From assembly GCF_023822005.2 (NCBI RefSeq), contig NZ_CP098806.1, positions 3,472,001 through 3,536,000 of the forward strand: a stretch of 64,000 nucleotides of DNA, read 5' to 3'. The notes under the pieces are model-generated. The model was not told the DNA's origin. It ran no database searches and saw nothing but the letters and a program-made list of their open reading frames with translations. This document shows positions 43,468-53,061 of this stretch, piece by piece. Source of the DNA: Dyadobacter fanqingshengii (GTDB lineage: Bacteria > Bacteroidota > Bacteroidia > Cytophagales > Spirosomataceae). Every line of letters starts with the position of its first letter. Positions within the stretch are counted from its first letter, which is position 1. The position numbers and the translations under genes are program-made.

Positions 43468-45525
43468 ATGCCTCAGCCAGCTAATAACCCATTTTTAACT
43501 TCATATAACACGCCATTTCAGGTTCCGCCTTTTGATATAGTGGAACCTGAACATTTTTTGCCTGCATTTGAAGAAGGCATGGCCCAACAGCAAAACAGCA
43601 TCGAGGCCATCCAGTCAAACGAAGCTGCGCCTACATTTGAAAACACCATTGAAGCGTTGGAACGCACTGGCGATCTGCTTACCCGGGTCAGTTTGGTGTT
43701 TTTTAATTTGGCTTCGGCTAATACAAATCCGGAGATTGAGGCACTTTCAAAGGAAATCGCGCCAAAGCTGTCTCAGCACAGCGACGATATTTTTCTTAAT
43801 TCGGATCTATTCCAGCGCGTTAAAAAAGTTAATGATTTACAGGAACATTTTGAACTGAATGCTGGGCAAAAGCGCCTTTTGGAAAAAACCTACAAGGCTT
43901 TCATCCGGAGTGGAGCTAATCTGAATGATTCGGACCAGGAGAAAATGCGGAGCATTAACAAGCAATTGTCTGTGCTTACGGTCCGTTTTGGGCAAAACCT
44001 GCTGGCTGAAACCAATAAATTCGAGCTGATCATAAGTGACGAATCCCAACTTTCAGGGTTGCCGGAATCCATTAAAACGAATGCCGCGCAATTGGCGAAG
44101 GACGCCGGCAAAGACGGAACTTGGAAATTTACATTGCACCAGCCCAGCGTGATGCCCTTTCTTCAATATGCTGATGATCGTGCGCTTCGGGAAACAATGT
44201 ATAAGGCATATATCAGCCGCTGTAACCACGACGATGAGCTGGATAACAAAGAAATAGTTGCTCAGATAACAACATTAAGGGCTGAGCGGGCGAGCTTACT
44301 AGGCTACGACTGTCACGCTGATTATGTTTTGGAAGAAAGTATGGCCAAAAAGATCACAAATGTGCACGATCTGCTGGACCGACTTTGGAAGGCTGCATTG
44401 CCAGTTGCCAAATCCGAAGCATTGCAAATGCAGGAATTGATGAATAATGAAGGTGTCGCGGGTGAGCTGGAAGCGTGGGACTGGTTTTACTACGCGGATA
44501 AGGTTCGTAAGGAAAAATATAATTACGATGCCGAGTCATTAAAGCCGTATTTCCAGCTTGAAAATGTGCGTGACGGGATTTTTAAAGTGGTTCAAAATCT
44601 GTACGGACTGACATTCATGGAAATGAAGGACATCCCAAAATACCATGAAGATGTAATTGCTTACGAAGTACGAGAAGCCAGCGGCGACCTGACCGGCATT
44701 TTTTACATGGATTTTTTCACCCGAAATTCAAAAAGAGGCGGCGCATGGATGACTTCTTACCGTAAGCAAAGCATTAAGGACGGCCAGCGTATCGCTCCTA
44801 TTGTATCCATCGTTTGCAATTATGCCAAACCAACGGGCGAAAACCCGGTTTTGTTGACAGCTGAGGAAGTGGAAACCTTCTTCCACGAATTCGGCCACGC
44901 GCTGCATGGTTTGTTATCCAATGTTGAATATGAAACATTATCAGGCACTTCGGTCCCCCGCGACTTTGTGGAATTACCATCCCAAATCATGGAACATTGG
45001 GCATTTGAACCGGAAGTCCTGAAATTTTACGCGAAACATTATCAAACAGGCGAAACGATCCCAGACGAAGCAGTGGAGAAAATGAAAAATGCTTCGAAGT
45101 TTAATCAGGGATTTGCTACTGTGGAATATCTGGCGGCGGCCTTGCTGGATCTTTTTTATCACATCGCGCCTGCCGGTATGCAAATAAATTCTCAGACCGT
45201 AGAAGAAAAGGCAATGGCTGATCGGGGATTGATTAAGCAAATCGCACCACGTTACCGGAGCACTTATTTCCAGCACATTTTCGCGGGTGGTTACTCGGCG
45301 GGCTATTACAGTTACATTTGGTCGGAAGTGTTGGATAGCGATGCATTTGCTGCTTTCAAAGAAACGGGAAACATTTTTGACCCGGAGACAGCATTATCAT
45401 TCCGAAAAAATATTCTCGAAAAAGGCGGAACCGTGGAGCCGATCAATCTTTATAAATCTTTCCGGGGGAGAGTACCGAAAGAGAAATATTTATTAGAAAA
45501 CAGAGGATTGGCAAAAGTGGAGTAG
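43468..45525 (+). CDS. M3 family metallopeptidase (oligopeptidase A/Dcp-like)
   Basis: Cytoplasmic zinc peptidase of about 685 residues. The zinc motif is H473-E474-F-G-H477 in FFHEFGHALHGLLSNVEY, and E502 in RDFVELPSQIMEHW is the third ligand. It degrades short peptides. The start is the ATG reading MPQPANNPFL; a TTG ten codons upstream (43438) is possible but the family begins near the ATG. No signal peptide is present in either form. Single gene. Confidence 0.94.
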   Translation: MPQPANNPFLTSYNTPFQVPPFDIVEPEHFLPAFEEGMAQQQNSIEAIQSNEAAPTFENTIEALERTGDLLTRVSLVFFNLASANTNPEIEALSKEIAPKLSQHSDDIFLNSDLFQRVKKVNDLQEHFELNAGQKRLLEKTYKAFIRSGANLNDSDQEKMRSINKQLSVLTVRFGQNLLAETNKFELIISDESQLSGLPESIKTNAAQLAKDAGKDGTWKFTLHQPSVMPFLQYADDRALRETMYKAYISRCNHDDELDNKEIVAQITTLRAERASLLGYDCHADYVLEESMAKKITNVHDLLDRLWKAALPVAKSEALQMQELMNNEGVAGELEAWDWFYYADKVRKEKYNYDAESLKPYFQLENVRDGIFKVVQNLYGLTFMEMKDIPKYHEDVIAYEVREASGDLTGIFYMDFFTRNSKRGGAWMTSYRKQSIKDGQRIAPIVSIVCNYAKPTGENPVLLTAEEVETFFHEFGHALHGLLSNVEYETLSGTSVPRDFVELPSQIMEHWAFEPEVLKFYAKHYQTGETIPDEAVEKMKNASKFNQGFATVEYLAAALLDLFYHIAPAGMQINSQTVEEKAMADRGLIKQIAPRYRSTYFQHIFAGGYSAGYYSYIWSEVLDSDAFAAFKETGNIFDPETALSFRKNILEKGGTVEPINLYKSFRGRVPKEKYLLENRGLAKVE

Positions 45526-45666
45526 TGTGCATTTGATCCAACGGGCTCGAATAAGAGTATATATATAGTTAAGCGGGAGGTTTGTCCATTGCGTATTTTA
45601 CCCTTTACTATGATCTATACTTTATTATCAGAAGAGTCGTTACAAAAATCAACCAGCCCGCTGATT

Positions 45667-48075
45667 ATGCGCTTTGTTTTTGCAGTCTCATTGCTGCTTG
45701 TTTCAATTGCGGTAAGCGCTCAGGAACGTATAACAATCAGCGGTTTCGTCAAGGAAAAAGGGAGCCAGGAGCAGTTGCCGGGAGTTAATGTATATATTGA
45801 GGGCACACCGTACGGCGCAGTAACCAACACTTATGGCTTTTACTCCCTGACCATTCCGGCTGCCGACAGCGCAATGCTATCGTTCTCATTTGTAGGTTAT
45901 GAAAGGACTGATCTTCGCGTCGGTTTGAAGAAAAATCTCGAACTCAGCATTTTCCTTGCGACCATTAATCAATTGGAGGAAGTGGTTGTTTCTGCCCGCA
46001 GGCAGGAAGATTATGTGAGTCGGTCGGTGCAAATGAGCCAGATTGAAATTCCCATTGCGCAGCTGAAAAAAGTCCCTGCTTTTTTTGGTGAAAAGGACGT
46101 TTTACGCGTGCTCCAACTGATGCCGGGCGTTCAAAAAGGAACCGAAGGACAAACGGGACTTTACGTACGTGGCGGCGGTCCGGACCAGAACCTGATCATC
46201 CTCGATGATGCGGTTGTTTACAATGCCAACCACCTTTTTGGGTTTTTTTCGATATTTAACAGCGATGCATTGAAAAGTGTGGAGCTTACCAAAGGCGGAT
46301 TTCCGGCGCGCTATGGCGGCAGACTTTCTTCTGTTTTGGAAATGAATATGAAAGAAGGAAGTAAAGACAAGCTGCATGGCGAAGGCGGGATCGGGCTCAT
46401 ATCGTCCAGACTAACATTGGAAGGGCCTATTTCGAAAGGAAAATCTTCGTTCCTGATCTCGGGACGCAGAACTTACATTGATCTGCTGGCTTCTCCATTC
46501 ATTAAACAATCTCAAAAAGGCGACGCCAGCCAGGTTAAACCGGGTTATTATTTTTATGATCTGAATGCAAAAATGAACTACGATCTCGGCCCCAAAGACA
46601 AGCTTTATGTAAGCGGTTATTTTGGAAGGGATAAATTTTACGTAGAAGAAAAAAGCGCCGATTCCGAAACCAGGGCCGGGCTCGACTGGGGCAATGCAAC
46701 GGCCACCATGCGCTGGAACCACGTGCTGAGCCAAAAGCTCTTTGTTAACACCTCATTTATTTTCAGCAATTTCAATTTCGGCGTTTCCAGCTATTCCAAA
46801 GACATGAACGGCGATGGTGCGACGCAGGATGAGTTCAGTCTCGAATACAATTCGCGGATCAGGGATTTTGGAGTAAAAACAGATTTTGACTTTTATCCTT
46901 CCGCGAAGCACGCGATCAAGTTCGGGGCGCAGGTTACGCAGCATAAGTTCATCCCTTCGGCGCTCGCCATTGAAGGTTCTTTTATTGAAAATCCGATCGA
47001 AAGATCCGTTAAGCCGATTAATACATTTGAGGCTGGCGCCTACGTGGAAGACACCTGGCAGCCATTTGAATCATTAAAAATGAATGCTGGCTTCCGGTTA
47101 AGCGCATTTCAAACCCAAACAAAAACTTATATCCGCCCCGAGCCCAGGTTCTCAGCAGCATTGCGGCTCGCGCAGGATTTTTCAGTAAAAGCTTCCTACG
47201 CCCAAATGAACCAGTATGTGCATTTGCTGTCCAACACCGGATTGGGCCTACCCACGGATCTTTGGGTGCCAACCACCGACCGCGTGGCGCCGCAGCAATC
47301 GCAACAGGTTGCGCTGGGTTTTGCCAAGGATCTGGAAAGGCCGGCATTGACACTGACTTTGGAAGGTTATTACAAAAACATGGATAACATTCTCAACTAC
47401 AAAGAAGGATCTTCGTTTTTGAGCATTAACGGCGAGAATGCCAATGAGTTGAGCTGGGAAGACAATGTTACGGCTGGAAAAGGCTGGTCTTACGGAGGCG
47501 AGTTTCTAATCCAGAAAAAAACGGGCAGACTTTCGGGCTGGGTTGGCTACACATTATCCTGGACTTACTGGAAATTCCCCGAATTGAATTTTGGAAAAAC
47601 ATTCTTTCCACGCTATGATCGGCGACATGACCTTTCTGTTGTAGGCATTTACGAGCTTACCAAGCGCATAACCATCTCGTCTACATGGGTTTACGGAACC
47701 GGAAATGCATTGACACTGCCCATTGCCACCTATACCGGCGTGAGTGACAATTTTATTACCAGAATAAACCCGAACGGCAAGCCGGCCATCGGCTGGAACG
47801 GCCCGACTGTGAGTGAATACGGACAAAAAAACAGTTTCCGTGCAGAGCCGTTTCACCGCATGGATTTCGCCATTCAATTCCGCAAACAGAAAAAACGGCA
47901 TGAGCGCACGTGGGAATTTGGGATTTACAATGTATACAACCGCAGAAACCCGTTTTTTTATGATATAGATACGGACGACACAGAAACGGGAAGCGGTGGC
48001 AACACCAAAAACACACTTAAACGTTATTCCCTGTTCCCAGTCCTCCCCTATTTCAGCTATAATTTTAAGTTCTAA
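45667..48075 (+). CDS. TonB-dependent receptor with carboxypeptidase-like N-terminal domain
   Basis: Outer-membrane receptor of about 802 residues. Signal peptide about 1-19 (MRFVFAVSLLLVSIAVSAQ), regulatory-like domain about 24-110 (GFVKEKGSQEQLPGVNVYIEGT), TonB box EEVVVSARR, plug with GLYVRGGGPDQNLIILDDA and a barrel to the final SYNFKF. I start at the ATG that begins the signal peptide; an upstream TTG/ATG pair (45589, 45610) would add an unlikely 20-26 residue leader. It forms a pair with the DUF4249 gene 10 bp on and is not of the SusC type. Confidence 0.92.
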   Translation: MRFVFAVSLLLVSIAVSAQERITISGFVKEKGSQEQLPGVNVYIEGTPYGAVTNTYGFYSLTIPAADSAMLSFSFVGYERTDLRVGLKKNLELSIFLATINQLEEVVVSARRQEDYVSRSVQMSQIEIPIAQLKKVPAFFGEKDVLRVLQLMPGVQKGTEGQTGLYVRGGGPDQNLIILDDAVVYNANHLFGFFSIFNSDALKSVELTKGGFPARYGGRLSSVLEMNMKEGSKDKLHGEGGIGLISSRLTLEGPISKGKSSFLISGRRTYIDLLASPFIKQSQKGDASQVKPGYYFYDLNAKMNYDLGPKDKLYVSGYFGRDKFYVEEKSADSETRAGLDWGNATATMRWNHVLSQKLFVNTSFIFSNFNFGVSSYSKDMNGDGATQDEFSLEYNSRIRDFGVKTDFDFYPSAKHAIKFGAQVTQHKFIPSALAIEGSFIENPIERSVKPINTFEAGAYVEDTWQPFESLKMNAGFRLSAFQTQTKTYIRPEPRFSAALRLAQDFSVKASYAQMNQYVHLLSNTGLGLPTDLWVPTTDRVAPQQSQQVALGFAKDLERPALTLTLEGYYKNMDNILNYKEGSSFLSINGENANELSWEDNVTAGKGWSYGGEFLIQKKTGRLSGWVGYTLSWTYWKFPELNFGKTFFPRYDRRHDLSVVGIYELTKRITISSTWVYGTGNALTLPIATYTGVSDNFITRINPNGKPAIGWNGPTVSEYGQKNSFRAEPFHRMDFAIQFRKQKKRHERTWEFGIYNVYNRRNPFFYDIDTDDTETGSGGNTKNTLKRYSLFPVLPYFSYNFKF

Positions 48076-48085
48076 CTGCCCTGCC

Positions 48086-49036
48086 ATGAAATTGCATCAT
48101 ATCATTGTTATACTCATTTCCATTTGCCTAACCGCCTGCGAATCGCTGATTACGGATATTCCTGCGGATAAGTTGCCCAGGACGGAATCCAAACTCGTTG
48201 TCCAATCATTCATTTCACCGCAATCCGCGCGTATTAATGTGGTGGTTACAGAATCGGTTCCGCTTTTTACAGAATCGGGAAATAAAGGCGGTGTGGTAAG
48301 GAATGCGTTGGTAAAAATCTCGGATGGAACCAAGGAAGTGGCCATTCCTTTTGACTCGGCAAGCACACTATATAGCATTGACAGGTCGGTGTTCCCTATT
48401 GTTGCGGGAAAAACCTATTCACTTTTCGTGTCTGACGGCAACCGTGTGGCTACGGGCGTTTGCACTGTTCCGGCTGGCCAGGTGCTAGCATCTTCTTATA
48501 AGCTGGACACGTCTTTTTCGAGCAATATTTTCGAACAGGATACATTGCTAACGGTCCAAATGAGCTGGACGGACGCTTCACGTGACACCAATTATTATCG
48601 TGTCCGCAGCTCCGTCGACCTGGAATACAGCATTGCGGAGGGCACCAATGCGGAGACGTTCAAGGAGCGAAGAGTTAAGAACCGCTTTAATTTCAACTGG
48701 GACGAAACCATTGGGCGCAACGATTATCAAAGTGACGCAAACCTGGATGGTGCTGTATTCACGTCACCCATAGGCCGCACCGTTTTGCCTAATGTGATCG
48801 TTTATGATTATGGAAATGGCAATAAATTTACGGTTTATCCCAAAGCGAAAATCGCGATGGTCATGCTGGAAGTTTACAACACGGATGTTCACTATTTCAA
48901 ATATCACCGGTCACTGGAAATGCGTGGGAGTTCGGACAATCCGTTCATAGAACCATCCTTGATCTACACCAACATCAGCGGCGGATTAGGCTGTTTTGCT
49001 GCCTATAATTCGGGTCAGGTGACTTACCGTCCGTAA
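48086..49036 (+). CDS. DUF4249 family lipoprotein
   Basis: Lipoprotein of 316 residues; signal ends ISICLTACES with Cys18. The family pattern is seen in KLVVQSFISPQSARINVVVTES and the Ig-like, beta-rich remainder, with ILYTNISGGLGCF-like sequence YTNISGGLGCFAAYN at the end. DUF4249 genes regularly follow TonB receptors of this type in Bacteroidota, presumably as a surface partner analogous to SusD, though unrelated in fold. The start is the ATG of the signal peptide; the open frame extends upstream into the receptor gene without signal. Confidence 0.9.
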   Translation: MKLHHIIVILISICLTACESLITDIPADKLPRTESKLVVQSFISPQSARINVVVTESVPLFTESGNKGGVVRNALVKISDGTKEVAIPFDSASTLYSIDRSVFPIVAGKTYSLFVSDGNRVATGVCTVPAGQVLASSYKLDTSFSSNIFEQDTLLTVQMSWTDASRDTNYYRVRSSVDLEYSIAEGTNAETFKERRVKNRFNFNWDETIGRNDYQSDANLDGAVFTSPIGRTVLPNVIVYDYGNGNKFTVYPKAKIAMVMLEVYNTDVHYFKYHRSLEMRGSSDNPFIEPSLIYTNISGGLGCFAAYNSGQVTYRP

Positions 49037-49336
49037 TCGCGAAAACAGGCTGCGTTCTACATTTCCTGGCAAACTGAGGTCAAAGCACCTCAAAATGTTC
49101 GTCTGCTTTATACTCCGTTTACAAGAAATCTCTGCATTAATTACAGCAGATACATTTTGCTGCGTAGCGGCTTGCAGGGCATGCTTTTTACGTGTGTAAC
49201 TGCAAAAACATCACTTTCCGTTTCCCGGCCGTTCACACTTCTGCCCAAAAAGCAGTTGCTTTCGGCTTCAAACCAAAAACCAACATTGTCGGTTAAACTG
49301 ACATTTTGAAAAATACTAACCTTAAACCACATTATT
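49037..49336. other. 300-bp gap with no recognised gene
   Basis: Neither strand carries an open frame that looks like a protein. A small hairpin (TGTC/GACA around GGTTAAACT near 49287-49303) is the only structure, and is weak. Confidence 0.4.
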
Positions 49337-49750
49337 ATGGACTTGCAAGGCTCAGATCAGGACAAAGAGAAAAAATCACATCCATCTAACAAGAACATGG
49401 ATGAACCGGATACGCTTATTGAGACGCTACAGGATCTTCAAGCAGACGGTTACACATACGACTTTAATATGACCGCGCACGCACTGGAACTGCATAAGGA
49501 TGACGGTATTTGCCTGACCCTTTCGCCGGAGGACTTCGACATTATAAAGGTTTATCGTTTTGAAGGAATGACCAACCCGTCGGATATGTCAATCCTTTAT
49601 GCCATTGAATCGAAAGACGGATTAAAAGGCACATTAGTAAGCAGTTACGGTGTTTACGCGGATGCAATGTCAAACGAAATGATCAGAAAACTGGACACGC
49701 GCAGTTCGCTGATCGTTCATCATCCGGAGGAGGATGATATGGCGCACTAG
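49337..49750 (+). CDS. small conserved Bacteroidota protein (often mislabelled PRPP synthetase)
   Basis: Cytoplasmic protein of 137 residues. The core DTLIETLQDLQADGYTYDFNM and EDFDIIKVYRFEGMTNPSDMSILYAIESKDGLKGTLVSSYGVYADAMS matches a short family widely labelled phosphoribosylpyrophosphate synthetase in databases. It has no PRPP-synthase motif and is less than half the size, so that label should not be copied. An extra acidic-basic N-terminal tail of about 25 residues is unusual for the family. Followed by an intrinsic terminator. Confidence 0.75.
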   Translation: MDLQGSDQDKEKKSHPSNKNMDEPDTLIETLQDLQADGYTYDFNMTAHALELHKDDGICLTLSPEDFDIIKVYRFEGMTNPSDMSILYAIESKDGLKGTLVSSYGVYADAMSNEMIRKLDTRSSLIVHHPEEDDMAH

Positions 49751-49787
49751 GCTCATATTTTAGCGTATAAGACCATTAGTTAAGATT

Positions 49788-49830
49788 AAGATGTTACTTT
49801 GCCACGAAGATGGTCGGGTAACATCTTTTT
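49788..49830 (+). terminator. intrinsic terminator
   Basis: AAGATGTTAC pairs with GTAACATCTT, 20-base loop, followed by TTTTTT-type tail (CTTTTTTAA). It ends the transcript of the small conserved gene. Confidence 0.78.
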
Positions 49831-49845
49831 TAATAATTATACAAC

Positions 49846-50607
49846 ATGATCGTGAATATCATCTCCTTTTCCAGGTTCTGCGCCTTGCTGATATGCACTG
49901 CCATGATCTACGGCTGTAATGATAAAAGCAGTGACGCCGGTGAGGTCGCTTTGCGCGGACATTACATTAATCAGTCATTTTTGGATGTTGTGGAAGATTC
50001 GATCCCGGGGTTGATTAACACCTATTGCTTTGAGCTGAATTTTTTAAGCGACGACAGTGTGAAGGTTTTCTATGGTTTTGAAGAGGCAACGCTGACTTAT
50101 ACGAAGTCAGGAAAAAAATATGCGATCAAAAAGGCTTTTCAGGATAAGGACCTGCTTTTTTCGGTGGACGAAAGTAAAAAGCTCATTCTTGAAGACAGTG
50201 TCTGGAAACAATCGAACGAGAATTCCCTCTTTGACAAAGTGGCATCACCAAGCAGCGGACAATGGGTTTTCCCGTCAGTATTAAATGAAAAAATGATTGC
50301 TGGCTCTTACGAAATCTATGAAAACGGTAAGGCAACGGGTAAAAAAGTGAGTTTTTCGGCAGAGGGTAAAGTAACGGGAATCGGTGACTTTAAATCATTT
50401 GAGCTTTGTTTCAGCGGCGATTGTGTAGGGGAAGTTCACCCTGTTTCAAATAACATTACTTTCCGTTCGGAAGCTGCAAATGCTGTCTATGCGTTTCAGT
50501 TTAATTCAGCTAAGAAAATACTCAACATTTATAACATTGAAGCCCCAATTAAGGATATTAAAGGCGAGCGGGGCATTAAGGACATTGCATATGAACTTCA
50601 TTACTAG
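49846..50607 (+). CDS. lipoprotein of unknown function
   Basis: Protein of 253 residues with lipoprotein signal ending MIYGCND (Cys24). The rest is predicted beta-rich with hints of internal repetition (two similar segments: GHYINQSF ... and GSYEIYENGKATGKK ... ). I recognise no named family. It is 8 bp upstream of the DUF421 gene and probably shares its transcript. Confidence 0.65.
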   Translation: MIVNIISFSRFCALLICTAMIYGCNDKSSDAGEVALRGHYINQSFLDVVEDSIPGLINTYCFELNFLSDDSVKVFYGFEEATLTYTKSGKKYAIKKAFQDKDLLFSVDESKKLILEDSVWKQSNENSLFDKVASPSSGQWVFPSVLNEKMIAGSYEIYENGKATGKKVSFSAEGKVTGIGDFKSFELCFSGDCVGEVHPVSNNITFRSEAANAVYAFQFNSAKKILNIYNIEAPIKDIKGERGIKDIAYELHY

Positions 50608-50615
50608 ACAGTTGG

Positions 50616-51308
50616 ATGAAAGAAATTTTTGAGTGGGAAAGATTCCTGATGAACGAGCTGCCTTTCAAGTTTCTCTTGGAAGTGATTGTGCGTTCGACGA
50701 TTATGTTTGTGTTTCTGCTCATTGCATTGCGCGTGACGGGAAAGCGGGGTGTAAGGCAACTTTCTGTATTCGAGACCGTGATCATCATTGCTTTGGGTTC
50801 GGCAGCCGGCGACCCGATGTTTTATGAAGATGTCGGTATTATTCCCGCGCTTGTAGTATTTACCACCATTATCATCCTTTACAGGTTTGTAACCTGGCTT
50901 ACGGGAAAAAATGAGTGGTTTGAAAAACTCATTGAAGGAAAGACTGTCTGCCTGATCCATGAAGGCCGGTTTTCGATCAGCGCTTTTAAAAAAGAAACAT
51001 TAGCGCAGGACGAATTTTTCTCCGAACTGCGGGTCAAAAGCATTGAACATTTAGGACAGGTTCGCAGTGCTTACCTGGAACCGTCGGGAGAAGTGAGCGT
51101 TTTCTTTTATCATGATGATGAAGTAAAATACGGCCTTCCGCTGCTGCCGGATCTTTATCAGTCAAAGAGTAAAAAAATCTTCAAGGATGGACTCTACGCC
51201 TGTGCTTTTTGTGGAAATGTTGAAAACTTGCCATCAGGCGCTGCCGTTTGCCCGGTTTGTAATAGGGACGAATGGGTGGTCGCAATCAAGACTTTGCGAT
51301 TAAGCTGA
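50616..51308 (+). CDS. DUF421 membrane protein with C-terminal zinc ribbon
   Basis: Inner-membrane protein of 230 residues. Two or three membrane segments lie in 15-100, with the family motif RVTGKRGVRQLSVFETVIIIALGSAAGDPM. The YetF-like soluble domain follows (about 105-165, with DEFFSELRVKSIEHLGQVRSAYLEPSGEVSVF). Residues about 195-225 add two CxxC pairs (CAFCGN ... CPVCNRDEW), a zinc ribbon that the basic YetF form lacks. Role unknown; the ribbon could bind zinc or another partner. Confidence 0.88.
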   Translation: MKEIFEWERFLMNELPFKFLLEVIVRSTIMFVFLLIALRVTGKRGVRQLSVFETVIIIALGSAAGDPMFYEDVGIIPALVVFTTIIILYRFVTWLTGKNEWFEKLIEGKTVCLIHEGRFSISAFKKETLAQDEFFSELRVKSIEHLGQVRSAYLEPSGEVSVFFYHDDEVKYGLPLLPDLYQSKSKKIFKDGLYACAFCGNVENLPSGAAVCPVCNRDEWVVAIKTLRLS

Positions 51309-51381
51309 TTTTTAAAACCAGCCTTGAATGAGCCTGGCACGGGTATTTAGTAAAGACAACAAAAATTAAACGCATACTATT

Positions 51382-51783
51382 ATGCATATGGTAGAATTGA
51401 CCGACGACTTAATAAAATCTGCCGAGGAGCGATCTAAGGGCCAGGCTTATCCGTTTTTTGTAAAAAATCTGAAAGCCATCGGCGTCGACAATTACGAGAT
51501 CAAGGTAGGAAACCACAAACGTACTTATATATCCGTTATTGGTGATAAACTGGTGATTCCCGGAGATATTCCCGAGTTTGAATGTGCCGAAACCTTTGAA
51601 CTGGAGTCTGTAAAGACCGCAATCAAACGCAACCAGGAAGGCATAACTGACTACCCGACATTCCTGCGTGAGATAGGCGCTGCGGGCATACATACTTACG
51701 TGGCTGACCTTGCAGGTATGAAGGTGATTTATCAGGGGCCCAATTCAGAATACGAATACGAAGAAGTAATCCCGGAAGTTTAG
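51382..51783 (+). CDS. DUF1398 family protein
   Basis: Cytoplasmic protein of 133 residues. The family pattern is visible: [53 protein letters not shown], preceded by [16 protein letters not shown]. Function is unknown. The gene stands alone with no promoter recognised and its stop overlaps that of the convergent threonine aldolase gene by four bases. Confidence 0.8.
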   Translation: MHMVELTDDLIKSAEERSKGQAYPFFVKNLKAIGVDNYEIKVGNHKRTYISVIGDKLVIPGDIPEFECAETFELESVKTAIKRNQEGITDYPTFLREIGAAGIHTYVADLAGMKVIYQGPNSEYEYEEVIPEV

Positions 51784-52799
51784 ATTTGCCTGATCCGCCT
51801 GCTCATTTCATGCAAATGATCGTCTGTGAAATCCAGGTGAGTGACGAAGCGCACAAGGTTTTTTCCAAAAGTCACGGCCAAAATGCCCTGTTGAGCCAAT
51901 TTATTTACATAATCAACTTCTGATAAACCCTCAGCAAGCCTGATAATGACGATGTTGGTATCTACGGGGAAAATTTCTTCGATTTCTGGCAAATGTTCAA
52001 ACATGTTGCCAATTGCCCTCGCCCGCGCGTGATCTTCTTTGAGCCTTTCCACGTGATGATCGAGTGCATAAATGCCTGCTGCCGCCAGAAAGCCAGCCTG
52101 ACGCCAGCCGCCGCCCATTACTTTCCGGAAACGCCTCGCTTTTGTGATCACATTATGCGTTCCCAGAAGCAAAGATCCAACCGGACAGCCCAGCCCTTTT
52201 GAAAGACAAATGCTGATGCTATCGAATGCTTTCCCATATTCCAGCGGACTTTCGCCGGTTTCAACCAATGCATTGAAAAGCCGCGCGCCATCGAGATGCA
52301 GGGGAATGTTTTTATCATTGCAAACCTTCTTAATCGCATTTATTTCATTAAAATCATAATAACAGCCGCCCCCTTTGTTCATGGTATTTTCCAGCGAAAC
52401 GAGGCGGGTTACCGTGGAATGAATGTCGTGTAGAGGACTGATTGCGCCCGCAACTTGCTCGGCTGTAAGCCTGCCGCGGTCGCCGTCGAGCAATTTCACG
52501 GACGACAAGGCATTGAGCATAATGCCGCCGCCTTCATATAAGTAAATGTGCGAATATTTGTCACAGATCACATCGCTGCCCGGCTGCGTATGCACGCGGA
52601 TGGCCAGTTGATTGGTCATAGTGCCCGAAGGGCAGAAAAGCGCTTCCTCCATCCCGAACAATTTTGCTGCTTTTTCCTGCAATGCGTTTACCGTCGGATC
52701 GTCGCCTAACACATCATCACCCACTTCCGCTGCCCACATGGCTTGCTGCATTTCCTTCGTTGGCTTGGTGACTGTATCGCTGCGCAGGTCAATTTTCAT
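51780..52799 (-). CDS. low-specificity L-threonine aldolase
   Basis: PLP enzyme of 339 residues that cleaves L-threonine or L-allo-threonine to glycine and acetaldehyde. The N-terminal [12 protein letters not shown], the PLP-contact [10 protein letters not shown] (D170) and the Schiff-base lysine K201 in [14 protein letters not shown] are all present, in the fold-type I order. Length is normal. Single gene with a -7 element 28 bp upstream. Confidence 0.95.
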   Translation of the reverse strand: MKIDLRSDTVTKPTKEMQQAMWAAEVGDDVLGDDPTVNALQEKAAKLFGMEEALFCPSGTMTNQLAIRVHTQPGSDVICDKYSHIYLYEGGGIMLNALSSVKLLDGDRGRLTAEQVAGAISPLHDIHSTVTRLVSLENTMNKGGGCYYDFNEINAIKKVCNDKNIPLHLDGARLFNALVETGESPLEYGKAFDSISICLSKGLGCPVGSLLLGTHNVITKARRFRKVMGGGWRQAGFLAAAGIYALDHHVERLKEDHARARAIGNMFEHLPEIEEIFPVDTNIVIIRLAEGLSEVDYVNKLAQQGILAVTFGKNLVRFVTHLDFTDDHLHEMSRRIRQI

Positions 52800-52827
52800 A
52801 TTCGAACTCGGATTTTTTAATGATATG

Positions 52828-52835
52828 CAAAAGTA
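52828..52835 (-). promoter_or_regulatory. -7 promoter element of the threonine aldolase gene
   Basis: Minus strand TACTTTTG fits TAnnTTTG, 28 bp before the ATG. It lies in the 63-bp divergent gap to the next small gene. No -33 TTTG was found. Confidence 0.5.
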
Positions 52836-52862
52836 TGCGCATATTGCGAAAAAATCGGGATA

Positions 52863-53060
52863 ATGGAATTTGAAGAATATTTAAGGCTTAAAAAAATCGA
52901 TCAGGAAACTTTTAACCAGGTGGACCCGGGCCGCTATGCGGAGTGGAAAGAGCTGTTTGTCACCATGCATCCCGACAGTTTCACTGCCCAGAAAAAATTC
53001 CTGGTAAATGAAATCCGCAGGCGCTATCATTTGAAAGAAGATGTTTCGAAGCCGCAATAA
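52863..53060 (+). CDS. small conserved protein of unknown function
   Basis: Protein of 65 residues: [21 protein letters not shown], then [33 protein letters not shown]. It looks like a short helical family that I recall from Cytophagales, always about this length, with no function known. It is divergent from threonine aldolase and ends one base before the stop of the convergent oxidase gene. Confidence 0.7.
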   Translation: MEFEEYLRLKKIDQETFNQVDPGRYAEWKELFVTMHPDSFTAQKKFLVNEIRRRYHLKEDVSKPQ

Positions 53061-53061
53061 C

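Noticed and set aside
47996..48085. Upstream start for the DUF4249 lipoprotein
   Set aside because: It lies in the receptor gene and would bury the lipoprotein signal that starts at 48086.
49337..49750. Phosphoribosylpyrophosphate synthetase
   Set aside because: This database label for the short family is not supported: no PRPP-binding loop or subunit length is present.
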